The translations under genes were made by a program, and so were the position numbers. DNA of 64,000 bases from contig JAIVFJ010000079.1 in NCBI GenBank assembly GCA_025765615.1, forward strand, positions 62,001 through 126,000, written 5' to 3'. Source of the DNA: Zopfochytrium polystomum (Eukaryota > Chytridiomycota > Chytridiomycetes > Chytridiales > Chytridiaceae). A model generated the notes under the pieces. It did no database searches, was not told the origin of the DNA, and saw only the letters and a program-made list of their open reading frames with translations. This document shows positions 9,333-18,731 of the stretch, piece after piece (position 1 is the first letter of the stretch; the number at the start of each line of letters is the position of its first letter).

Positions 9333-9635
9333 TGTTATGAATCACCCTCTGGAAACCTCTGGAACCTTCTAGAACATTCCTTCATGGAACCTTGTGGAAC
9401 CTTCTGGAACCTTCTTTGCTTTCCTGACTTGTTGTCATTGGTATCATTGGTATCATTGTATTACTAATTGCTCTTTCTGGAACTTTCTTTGAGTCTTGAC
9501 AAGGAACACTCTCAAAAGGTATAAAAGGGGGATGGGGGACCTGTCCCATCCCTCAAGTGAATTATTGTTTCCAATACAATCATCACTCCTCTCAGTCCCT
9601 TGTCTGCCTTGTCCTGTCCTGCCATGTTCCTGACA
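9333..9635 (+). repeat. Chromovirus LTR without internal sequence (one-unit form)
   Basis: This is 303 bp from TGTTATGAATC to TTCCTGACA, with a single copy of the 45-bp GAA/TTC unit and a 4-bp deletion near the middle. The flanks (CAGGC and CCCAC) do not form a target duplication. The downstream DNA does not continue the duplicated segment seen at 25150, so recombination or deletion followed insertion. Confidence 0.9.
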
Positions 9636-9690
9636 CCCACATATCCACTAGACTATGGGATGAGCCTCCAGAGATGTAGAGGATCTCATA

Positions 9691-9899
9691 TCTTGCTGTC
9701 ATTGGTATCATTGGTATCATCGTATTACTAATTGCTCTTGCTGGTACTTTCTTTGAGTCTTGACAAGGAAGACTCTCAAAAGGTATAAAAGGGGAATGGG
9801 GGACCTGTCCCATCCCTCAAGTGAATTATTGTTTCCAATACAATCATCACTCCTCCCAGTTTCTTCTCTGCCTTGCCCTGTCCTGCCACGTTCCTGACA
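9691..9899 (+). repeat. 5'-truncated chromovirus LTR fragment
   Basis: This repeats the TATA-proximal half of the LTR, ending TTCCTGACA, 55 bp after the previous LTR and in the same orientation. The heat-shock block is missing. It is more diverged than the others, for example GGAATGGGGG after the TATA box. It probably marks a second, older insertion. Confidence 0.85.
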
Positions 9900-10284
9900 T
9901 TCCGCATGCAAGTTCCCTGCTTTTTAGCTATGAAACAAGCTCTGTCTGGAGGCTCTGCTCAGGTTGTTTTTTTTTTTCTTTTTTTCTCCGCACAGAAACA
10001 GTCAGGAGCAAAACAGCAATACCAATTTATTGGATCAACTTATACCCATCAAAGCGAATTGCATTTAAGCCCCTCGCATTATTTATTTGCTATGCTTTGA
10101 CAAAGCAATCACTGCCCAGTGTAGTTAGAAAAACAAGAGCAAAAAACCTGCTCAGTGTCACCTGCCTCTGTTTGGCAGCACCACCAACCAGCCTCCCCTC
10201 AACACTCCAGACTGATTGTAGGAGTCTTCAAGGCCCCAACCATCACAATTTCCACTGTGGGGAGATTGTCCACCCAAATGTTGA
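9900..10284. other. Intergenic, no gene seen
   Basis: There is a T-rich tract near 9966-9986. The open frame across this stretch has no recognisable domain and runs into the tRNA-Gln gene, so it is not treated as coding. Confidence 0.5.
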
Positions 10285-10355
10285 GGCCGCACCCGGATTC
10301 GAACCGGGGTTCCCAGAATCAAAATCTGATGTGATAACCCCTACACTATGCAGCC
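10285..10355 (-). tRNA. tRNA-Gln (TTG)
   Basis: The gene is 71 nt on the minus strand. The acceptor GGCTGCA/TGCGGCC includes one G-U pair and the anticodon stem TCAGA/TCTGG holds the loop TTTTGAT, giving TTG. The T-arm CCGGTTCGAATCCGG is canonical, and no intron is present. Confidence 0.93.
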
Positions 10356-10949
10356 GTGTCCTGGGCAGCAAACCGTAAGGACCATGTTTGTGGACAAAAC
10401 TTCGCATCAGATCCTCTTTCCAAAAAAAAAAAAAAAAAAGGAAAAGAAGAAAGCTTCCTTTTCTTCTTCATTTTGTTTCCTTCCAACATGCCCTTATGTT
10501 ATTAGCACACAGAGCTGAGTTCTGTTTGTTGCTGCCTGTTGTCTGCCATCACCTCGCTCCCCAGGCCTCGCGCTGTATGGAGCGTCTAGCAGGCCACAAA
10601 CCTCAGTGGTTTGGAAATGGCAGACCAGACAGTGTTTAAACCTTCCACAACTTGAGGAGGGCAACCTACAGTGCCATTGTGCCAGTCTGTGCCACTGTTT
10701 TCCAAACAAGATAACAAAACCCTTTGGGAAAGTTGCATTTTGAGGTCAAAGGATTGAATCAAATTGAAATCTAGGAAATGCAGTCTTAAGGATCAGAATG
10801 AGTCCTTATCCTTTCCAAGACGAGTTTTATGGAATGCAGGATATCTGGCAGTGGACAAGTCATGACAATCCATTGTGCATGATTTCCATGGAGTGTGACA
10901 TGAGTATGACAAAAACGTAATTATTCAGATCTGGATTGGCATATATGTG
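10356..10949. other. Intergenic, no gene seen
   Basis: An A17-type tract lies at about 10422-10439. The remaining sequence shows no conserved domain, repeat of the families described here, or RNA gene that I can recognise. Confidence 0.5.
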
Positions 10950-11020
10950 GACTCCTTAGCTCAACGGTAGAGCATTCGACTCCAGATCGAAAGGTTGCGT
11001 GTTCAAATCACGTAGGGGTC
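10950..11020 (+). tRNA. tRNA-Trp (CCA)
   Basis: The gene is 71 nt. The acceptor is GACTCCT/AGGGGTC, the anticodon stem TTCGA/TCGAA and the loop CTCCAGA, giving CCA. The T-arm GTGTTCAAATCAC pairs. There is no intron. Confidence 0.93.
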
Positions 11021-11967
11021 ATTTAAAGACCTACACAGTCCATATGTTTATTATTGACAGTGTTTGAGTTACTCAGTTCCAGCTCCCTTTCTGCCGCTGG
11101 TGCAGGCAATGTCTGGAGCCCAAAGCATGGATTCAACTTGGTTTTGTGTGACAATTGAGAAAGATTTCCCCAACTGCAACAATGAGCCCTTCAGCCCCAG
11201 GGAGAGTAAGGCTGTCGTCTGCTTATCTCTATTGGGTTTTTTTTTTCCTTTTTTTATTTTATTTTATTATTTTCACTAACTCCACCAAAAAAATTTGTAA
11301 AATCCTGCCAAAGTTGGTATAAAATACGCATTGGAGAACTCCATATTGTGTCCAAAATCCAAAGAAATTTGATTGAGAAAGTATCAGGAAAAGGCAAAGT
11401 ATCCTAATTATCTGCTTGTTGTTGGATATTTCAGATGATCTTGAATATTTCTTGAGTTTTCCATAAAAACCATAAAATTTGTTGGGTTTTTACTGTAGAC
11501 ACACAATGTGGTATTTCAGTGCCCATTTTATGCCAACTTTGGCCAGATTTTACGATTTTTTGGCAGAGTTAGTACTGCAAAGAAACCAATTTATCTGAGA
11601 TAAGCAGACTGCAGCCTTTACAGGAGAGTGGAGACTTAGTTTGGGTGAGGCTGCCCTCTCTATTGGCACTGAGTCTTTTGGGCAACAGTTTGCAATCCTC
11701 TCATCAAATTTTGTCACAGTTGGATGCAGAATGTGAAGGTAGGAAACTGGATCAATAAACTAGCAGTCTTTTGACTTCTAGTACCACTGACCAGCGCCAG
11801 TTATGTTTCCAACAGGAAACTGGCCTCAGCTACTTGAAGGAGACCAAAAAGTGGGAAACAATTGCAACTTAGAACACTGCCAAGCCCCAGTAGTTGTAAG
11901 AGTATTTGAGCTGTGGCCCATGGTGAAGCCTTTCTCCTGGGCAATGAAGGTTCAACCACAGACAAGC
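11021..11967. other. Intergenic, no gene seen
   Basis: This is mostly AT-rich non-coding sequence with a T/A-rich stretch at 11237-11275. No open frame over about 70 codons has recognisable content. It ends where similarity to the inverted right arm begins at 11968. Confidence 0.5.
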
Positions 11968-12104
11968 ATGGGGACTGCTTGCTGATGCAAAAGAAGAGAT
12001 TATCAGCAGTTGGCACCACCACGCAAATTGCGTCACACGTGGAGCACATGTCAGTTGCAGGAGCTTGGAATGAACAAACGAGCATTCAGTGTGAGTATAG
12101 TGCA

Positions 12105-12196
12105 TCCGACCACCCAGGTTCGAACTGGGGACCTCATGATGGCACCAGGCAGAAACCATTACAGTCATGCGCTCTTCCAACTGAGCTATGGTCGGA
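12105..12196 (-). tRNA. tRNA-Tyr (GTA) with short intron, left-arm copy
   Basis: The gene is 92 nt on the minus strand. The acceptor is TCCGACC/GGTCGGA and the anticodon stem CATGA/TCATG. The loop CTGTAA is interrupted after position 37 by about 18 nt and gives GTA. tRNA-Tyr carries an intron in most eukaryotes. The mirror copy is at 47686-47777. Confidence 0.93.
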
Positions 12197-13295
12197 GCTT
12201 GCAGATGGGCTGCAAACTGCTCCTCCGACTTGCGAGGTTATTGCACAAGTACCAGTGACAATACTCAGTGTCTGAAGGCAGTCCAAGATAAGGTAAGGGG
12301 GAGGGCATGGGCCGTAGCAATTGGCTGTGCAGCTGGATATACGTCGAATGCCAAGAATGGTCATGCAGTTGACAACAAAGGTGTGTAGTTTAAGGCTTGG
12401 GGGCTCAGTTAGGTTAGGTCAAAAGAGTCCATTTCCTGATATAATCCTGAAAAAAAAATCCAATTCAGAGGAACCAGTGGAGTGATAACATCACGGAATT
12501 GATTCAACGTTGCTAAGGGTGTCCATGCTGACAACCATCAGTAGTCAGTAGGTGCTACGGAGATTGCGCTTTTGCAATGCTATGTTGACCCTTATCCAAC
12601 CAATGCATTTGTGTCTTACGTTCTTACGTAGCAGGGACACTATCTGCTTGAGTGGAGGAGGTGGAAAACTGTTTTCGCTGGGTTTCTGCTCCACTATACT
12701 TGGAGTCTTTGTCAACAGTGCAAGCCAGTGTATCACAATAACTGACAGCCACAATAGGTTCAGCTCTGTCTTGTGCCTCTTGCTGCTAACCAGTCTGTTC
12801 TGCCTAATATGAAAAGGCCAGCCCAAAGGTGTTCTTGGTTGTGGCTGTGTGGGTGTTGGCAACACAAAACAAATTTCAGCAAACTGCACAATGGTTTTCC
12901 ATGATAGATACCTTGTTTCTGCTTTTTGCAGAATCAACCCTAAAGGTCAACAGAGCTGATAAGCATGGTGTGTGCAGGGATATCAGTATCCTAAACTGAT
13001 CATGAGACAAACACTGGATTCTTATTGTACCACACATCTGTCACACCCATGTGATGGGTGCCATAGCGCCACTGGAGCATTACAGATATCCTTTGTTTGG
13101 ATTTTTGGTTCCAGCACCTTGAAAGGGACCTCAGATGATAAGTGGAGCCAGCCAATCAAGAAGTAATTTCCAACAGGGCATGAAGTGGGCTATTGGCAAC
13201 AAGGGCTTCAGCTGTTGGTTGGAAAATTTTACAGAAACCTGAGATCCTAAAATCTCTATAGAAATTGTAAATACAAGTGTGAGCGAATAGTGCAG

Positions 13296-13366
13296 TCCCA
13301 GTTAGTATAGTGGCTAGTATCACCCCCTGTCACGGGGTAGACCCGGGTTCAATTCCCGGACTGGGA
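13296..13366 (+). tRNA. tRNA-Asp (GTC), left-arm copy
   Basis: The gene is 71 nt with a fully paired acceptor TCCCAGT/ACTGGGA, anticodon loop CTGTCAC and a standard GTTCAAT T-loop. It is equivalent to the inverted copy at 46516-46586. It lies 140 nt upstream of the 11.3-kb LTR element. Confidence 0.95.
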
Positions 13367-14868
13367 GTTGAGTTGAGAGTTTCTGTGGCAAGCACGCAAC
13401 TGGATGGCTTGCAACTTTGTCCTCCTAAATGATCCTCAGATGATGCTGAGGGGAAATTTTCAAGGGCAACCTGCTTTAGCCCAATCATCCAGTTGCTGTA
13501 CAGCGGTGTCGGCGGAACGGTCCGCCATGGGTCGGGTCGATGCAGTGTTGGTCGATTCTGCAGCCGACGAATTAGAGGATTTCTTTCAGACTTATTAATT
13601 TGAGGTCGCTATTTGATTGTGTGGGCCAGATTAAGTCGAGGATTTTTGTCGATTTTTTCTCAGCTTGCCAGGGCACTCGGTTACATTTGGTCATATTTTG
13701 GAGACTCTACGGTTTTTCCCCAACTTTTCCAGACAGTTCAAGGCCATCTTTATTAATTGCGGAAACATCACTACTTTGACGAGTATGTCAGTTTTCGACC
13801 TATTCTCTTGATTTTTGGTACACACACTCTTTATATCTACTCGAGAAACGCCTGTGAGTTTCGCAGCTGTGGCTATCTCCTACCAATCTCGGCGAATTTT
13901 CAAAGTTTCCTATCTCTCCAAAGGGCTGGGTCACGTGACCTACAAAGGAGTCGTATGGTTCAGGCTTTCATCGTAGGCTGCTCATATTTGGTGCACTCAA
14001 TATCAGCCACTACTCGAGTTTGCACTCCAATTTTGGTGTGGTTTCGTTGATTTTTCATGGACTTAGATCAGCACACTTGCAGCAGCGACGAAAATTCGGG
14101 GGATTCGTTTTTCGGGGTGCCCTTTTGAGGGTCGGTCCTTCTTATCATCATCCACCTGCATACAAGATTTCAGCTGGCTAGCTCTGCGCGTTCAGGTGTG
14201 ACGAGGTCGTGAACGGGGGCCAAAATCGACGTTTTTGGGGCCACACTCGACACCTTCCAATTAGTGGCGATTTTTCCCCACTTTGTGTGCCAGTCCCTGA
14301 CTGAATTCTGAACGGATTTGCTTGATTTTTGGCTCGTTGGAAAGGTCTATCAATCTTCTACCTCCTCTCAAAGTTTCAGGGTGGGGGCATTTGTTTTCGT
14401 AGAGTTATTGGCTGCGCAATCCTTTCTCACTTTTCTAATTATTTGTGCTTTTCTTTTTGTCCTTTCCAATTTTCTGGTGTCTCTCTTCTCTTTTTTTTTC
14501 TGTTTTTGAAATGTCTCTCCCATCCCTTTTGGTTGGTGTCTTTCTCATACCCCCTTCAAAGCCTTTTCCAGTTCGTGTTTTCGTGTTTTTCTAATTGTTT
14601 TAAATTTTCTTTTCCCATACCCTGCCAAACCACACCCCTCCACCAATTTTGGTCCTAAAATTCTGCAAAAATACCCATTCAACTTCCCCTCTTCTCCTCC
14701 TTGCTCCTGCTGTCATTTTACGTGTTTTATTACCTTTTTCCAAAAACCTGTCAAAGTTTTCTCTCTCTGTCTCCTCCCTATCTGTGCCAAAATACCCTCT
14801 CTTTCAAGTTCTTTCATACTCTCTTCTTCCTCTCTCCCTATTCTCAGAACGATTTGGTCTGGGAATAG

Positions 14869-14972
14869 GTGAGTCTTGCTGTTTCAGTGATGATCTTGGC
14901 TTCAACTCCTTCTACTTTGTTAGTTTCTCACCTTTACACCCCCCCCTTCTTCACTTCCACTTGGGCACATAG
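14869..14972 (+). other. Putative leader intron inside the LTR
   Basis: The donor is GGGAATAG|GTGAGT, followed by 104 nt with a strong pyrimidine tract. The acceptor is GGGCACATAG, followed by GTACTGTG. At 15071-15093 the same upstream 23 nt are joined directly to GTACTGTG, exactly as splicing would produce. The equivalent region in the 3' LTR is at about 24209-24312. Confidence 0.6.
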
Positions 14973-15217
14973 GTACTGTGCTGTCAGTTTGCCGTGTTCC
15001 CCGCGTGTTGAAGGTCTCCTTACACGTGCCAAAGGTGGAAGGACTTTTTCTTTGAGGTTTTAACTAATTGAGAACGATTTGGTCTGGGAATAGGTACTGT
15101 GCTGTCAGTTTGCCGTGTTCCCCGCGTGTTGAAGGTCTCCTTACACGTGCCAAAGGTACTGTGCTGTCAGTTTGCCGTGTTCCCCGCGTGTTGAAGGTCT
15201 CCTTACACGTGCCAAAG
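14973..15217 (+). repeat. Three copies of a 62-bp leader unit
   Basis: The unit GTACTGTGCTGTCAG...CACGTGCCAAAG occurs at about 14973-15034, 15094-15155 and 15156-15217. Copies 1 and 2 are separated by the 23-nt leader segment repeated at 15071. A further partial TCTGGGAATAG follows copy 3. The 3' LTR has the same structure from about 24313. Confidence 0.85.
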
Positions 15218-15536
15218 TCTGGGAATAGTCTTCCTTCTTCGGTTTTAGTTGCCGCTCTTAAGCGTCAGCGCCATCGATCTCTGCTCTCTCACCGCTCAAG
15301 ACCTTGTGTTTCTCCCTCTGGTCTGTGCGTATCCCTGGGGCTTAACACACCCGAAGACGCACACCAAGTCCATTACGTCTGCCGATTTCATCGAACCCCC
15401 ACCTCTGTCTGTGAGCGGAGGACAACCTTGCGAAGCCTGCTGTACGCGTGCCCAACCGCTGAGGCAGGGCGTTCAACTCACAGTGGCGCTACCGTTGGTC
15501 TTTCGGCGGACACATACACTAAGGCCCTAATTATCC

Positions 15537-18500
15537 ATGCACCGATCAGTCACCACCTCCATTGAGGAGAGGCCGGAGCCTTTTACTGGGTCGAACCTCA
15601 CAGAGTGGCTCGAAGATGCAGAACGATACCTCAACCTTCAAGGCATAACTTCATCAACTGAGCGTGGACGGGTCATTCTCGGCCTGTTCAACCGGACTGT
15701 CTTCCGGCAGTGGCGCGAGCACTGGGACCAACGTCGTTTCATCCCACCACCTCCACCACTGGCTCCTGTCATTCCAGCCGCTCCAACAGACGCTGAATAC
15801 CAGGCACTTCTGACAAATAGAGACAATGCTCTTGCGGACCTGGGGCGCGCAAGGACGGCAGGCACCGACCCTTCGGCTCCTCTTGACACGTACTTGGAGA
15901 CAGTGCGACTGGTCTTGGAAGCGGAAAATCAACGTGCAGCGGCTGACTTAGCTAGGGCTGCACGACCCACTCCTGCTGGGCCTCCAGCTGAGCGAGACGT
16001 TACAGAGGAGGAGGTTGTTCTCTTCATGCGAATCACCTACACTCTTCGTGACACAGTTGTCAACAACGAAGACCTTCGGCTTTACGGCGAACGAGTTCGG
16101 GTGGAAGGGTACCCAGATGGAAGCATGGAGTCGTACCTCAGCGAGTTTGACACCCTTCTGCGGCGAATCCCACCCACATCTCGGGCGCTTGAGAACAAAA
16201 TCATTGAGTATTTCCTTGGCGGTCTTCAGGATGATCACCTGGAGACAGTCCACAAGGCTTTTTGGGACAGCCGCAACAAGCAATTGGTTCATGACTACCT
16301 TGGCATGCGGCAGTTCATTCTTGACCTTGAGCGTCGCGTGCAGAGCAAGGCGGTCATTAAGAGCAACATGAGGGTTCCTGGGGCATCCTTATCGTCCACA
16401 GTAGTCAGCAAGCTCAGGACGCTGGCTACAACTCCGACGACAGCGATTCCTCCTGAGGAGAGGGCCATTGCGGTGCCTAGCGGCTTCAAGGGGAAAGGCC
16501 TAATGGCTCCAGCTACCCCTCAGGTCTTGACGCCAGCTGTGCCAAAGGCACCAGTCTCTGACAACGACGTGGACCGTCTTACAGAGGAGTTCAAGAAGAT
16601 GACACTCTTCCTGAAGAAGTCAGACGCCCTGAAGCCTTCAGACTTCAATGGAAGTGCCATGGCGATTAAGGCTTACATTGATATTTTTGGCGACGTCAAT
16701 AACGTGGCGGAGAAACGACCCTCGGTGCGTTTTGGCGGTGGTGGTAGCGAGTCCCGCTCCCCCTCAAAGGAGCGACCTGCATCCAAGTGTCATTGGTGCG
16801 GTGCTACCAATGATGATGGCGGCCACAACCACATTCGCTCCTGCCAGGTCTTGAAGGACGACATTGCCGGCGGGGTAGACGTAATGATTTCTACTGATGA
16901 GAATGATCGACCCTTCCTCTCAACCAAAGCTGGGAAGCGACTTTACCTGCCGTCCGGCGGAGGAAAGACCTTGCAGCAGGTGGTGAAGGAGTCGATGTTG
17001 AAAGGAGCTTCAGCAAACGCCATTGTTCTTGAACTTGCGTCCAGCAGCAGCGACAACTCGAGCCTATTGACAGCTGCGGAGACAGAGCGCTGGGAGCAGA
17101 TGGTGTTTGACCCATCAGTCAAAGATGGTCGGTTTCGGCATGTGTCAATCTACGGCCGGGAGAAGGACTTGGATGTCGTTCTTGCCGAGTTTTTTCAGGA
17201 CAAGCCACCAATCTCGGCTGCTCGCATGGTGGAGTCGGCTGGAGTCTTGCGGCCGGTGTACGGGATGATGCCTGTCCCCTTCATTGCAGTGGTGGAGGCT
17301 GCTGTTCTTGCAGAGAAGCGTGGACGCGATGACGATGGCATGGAGGATCGCGAGAAGAGGCGACAGCGTCGAGAGGAGGTTCGTGAGGCTGCTCAACCCA
17401 CAACTCGCTCTCGTGCTGCCCCTCCATCTGTGACGACCCCGGCGGCTCCATCAGCCCCGACTCCAGCTACTCCACCCACTCCAGCAAAAGTTTCGTTTCC
17501 TGCTGCTCCACTGCCGGTGGCAGGTCCATCAGGTGACAAGGGGAAGGCTCCTGCAGTCCCCCCTTCGGTTCAGAAGCCATCTCCTGGGCGTGATCCTCGA
17601 CCTTCAGAGCCAGGGAAGTATGATGACGCAGCTGAGGTGAAGCGTCCAAAGTACAAGTACGAGCGCGCCGGCCCTTTAGTGAACGTTGACGGCCCACAGA
17701 TGGTGCATGACGTCTTGGCAAAGGCGGAAGTGCGAATGTCAGCCCTCGAATTTCTTCAGCTTTCCTCAGTTGCTCAGAGCACCTTGGTGGACTGGATGAA
17801 GACAAAGAGGAAGCCAGTCGACGCTGCAGATCCCATGGTCATGGGCGCTGAAGCAGGTTCAGAGGAAGAGGAAGAGGGGAGCGGCCCAGAGGTTGCGGTC
17901 AATGTCTTCTCTCTCCTAGAAAATCATCAGTTCTTCGAAGATTTGCCAAAGAATTATCAGAAAGTCGTGGCTCAGCACACAGCAGAACTTCCTCCATTTC
18001 TGAGGGAGGTTGATCTGTCAGCAGCAGTGCAACGTGCGGCTGATCGCCAAGCAAATGTCAACATGCTTGCACATCCATCTCAGGCTGAGACATTTGCAGA
18101 TCGGGGATCGAGTCGACGTGTCTTCTCAGTTGGTAGGAACTTCAACAGCAGCACGCGCAACGATCTAAATGGATATCTTAGCGATCGATATCGTCAGTCA
18201 GATGCGTACCAGACCTTCCCCCTTCTATATGCCAACAACATCACAGTTGGCGACTTCATGGTCAGGCGGGGGTTGATTGATACGGGGGCCGAACTGAATG
18301 TCATGAGCTTCAGACTTGCGAGTGCGTTGATTCAATCTGGGATGGCAATCTCTCAGGACACCCGCTTGATCATGAACGGCGCTGCAGGGGGAAAGACAGC
18401 CTTGTTTGGGTGCATACCGGACGTACCAGTGTCTAAGGGTGGTCTTACCTTCAAGCAGTTCTTCTGGGTTGTTCCAAATGGCGTGAAGTCTCAGGAGATT

Positions 18501-18731
18501 CTCTTGGGTGGGCCGTTCAATGCAGCGTCGGCATCGAAGATCGATTATGACCGCAGTGGCGATGTATGGGTGACCTGGTCGGATGAGGAGGGTCACTCTG
18601 CGAAGTTCTTGGCGCTTCAGTTTGAGAACAACATCAGGGCAAAGCGGCGGCTGCGTCCTAACATCATGGATGACGAGGGGGATAATCAGGAGCCAGAAAC
18701 CCAGAGTCAGGATTTTCAGCGCGGGCACTAG
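15537..18731 (+). CDS. ORF1: Gag with zinc-knuckle-like motif and C-terminal aspartic protease
   Basis: The protein is 1,064 aa. It has a retrotransposon-gag-like N-terminal half and a C-x2-C...H...C cluster (CHWCGA...HNHIRSC, about residues 418-436). A Pro/Ala- and charge-rich linker spans about 600-730. A retropepsin-like domain has active site LIDTGAELN near residue 912. The start is the first ATG after the LTR, 55 nt downstream. The stop is TAG at 18729-18731, inside the predicted frameshift stem. The product would supply particle structure and polyprotein cleavage. This Gag is much longer than that of the chromovirus in the same window. Confidence 0.88.
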   Translation: MHRSVTTSIEERPEPFTGSNLTEWLEDAERYLNLQGITSSTERGRVILGLFNRTVFRQWREHWDQRRFIPPPPPLAPVIPAAPTDAEYQALLTNRDNALADLGRARTAGTDPSAPLDTYLETVRLVLEAENQRAAADLARAARPTPAGPPAERDVTEEEVVLFMRITYTLRDTVVNNEDLRLYGERVRVEGYPDGSMESYLSEFDTLLRRIPPTSRALENKIIEYFLGGLQDDHLETVHKAFWDSRNKQLVHDYLGMRQFILDLERRVQSKAVIKSNMRVPGASLSSTVVSKLRTLATTPTTAIPPEERAIAVPSGFKGKGLMAPATPQVLTPAVPKAPVSDNDVDRLTEEFKKMTLFLKKSDALKPSDFNGSAMAIKAYIDIFGDVNNVAEKRPSVRFGGGGSESRSPSKERPASKCHWCGATNDDGGHNHIRSCQVLKDDIAGGVDVMISTDENDRPFLSTKAGKRLYLPSGGGKTLQQVVKESMLKGASANAIVLELASSSSDNSSLLTAAETERWEQMVFDPSVKDGRFRHVSIYGREKDLDVVLAEFFQDKPPISAARMVESAGVLRPVYGMMPVPFIAVVEAAVLAEKRGRDDDGMEDREKRRQRREEVREAAQPTTRSRAAPPSVTTPAAPSAPTPATPPTPAKVSFPAAPLPVAGPSGDKGKAPAVPPSVQKPSPGRDPRPSEPGKYDDAAEVKRPKYKYERAGPLVNVDGPQMVHDVLAKAEVRMSALEFLQLSSVAQSTLVDWMKTKRKPVDAADPMVMGAEAGSEEEEEGSGPEVAVNVFSLLENHQFFEDLPKNYQKVVAQHTAELPPFLREVDLSAAVQRAADRQANVNMLAHPSQAETFADRGSSRRVFSVGRNFNSSTRNDLNGYLSDRYRQSDAYQTFPLLYANNITVGDFMVRRGLIDTGAELNVMSFRLASALIQSGMAISQDTRLIMNGAAGGKTALFGCIPDVPVSKGGLTFKQFFWVVPNGVKSQEILLGGPFNAASASKIDYDRSGDVWVTWSDEEGHSAKFLALQFENNIRAKRRLRPNIMDDEGDNQEPETQSQDFQRGH

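Larger units (their letters stand above)
11968..13506 (+). repeat. Inverted duplication, left arm, part 1
   Basis: This pairs as reverse complement with about 46376-47914 and carries the tRNA-Tyr and tRNA-Asp genes. Substitutions between arms are few. The part ends at the insertion of the 11.3-kb element. Similarity starts sharply at 11968, and the partner side is abutted by the LINE at 47915. Confidence 0.93.
13507..15482 (+). repeat. 5' LTR of the endonuclease-bearing element
   Basis: The LTR is 1,976 bp and begins TGTCGGCGGAACGG. It differs from the 3' LTR (22846-24822) by one T in a homopolymer near 14533, so the insertion is recent. It carries the last ~30 codons of the pol frame, a CT-rich stretch (about 14400-14830), an apparent leader intron, and three copies of a 62-bp tandem unit. 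Confidence 0.93.

Noticed and set aside
15068..15565. Open frame of 165 codons crossing the end of the large LTR
   Set aside because: It follows the tandem 62-bp leader units and does not match any protein family. It is probably leader RNA.
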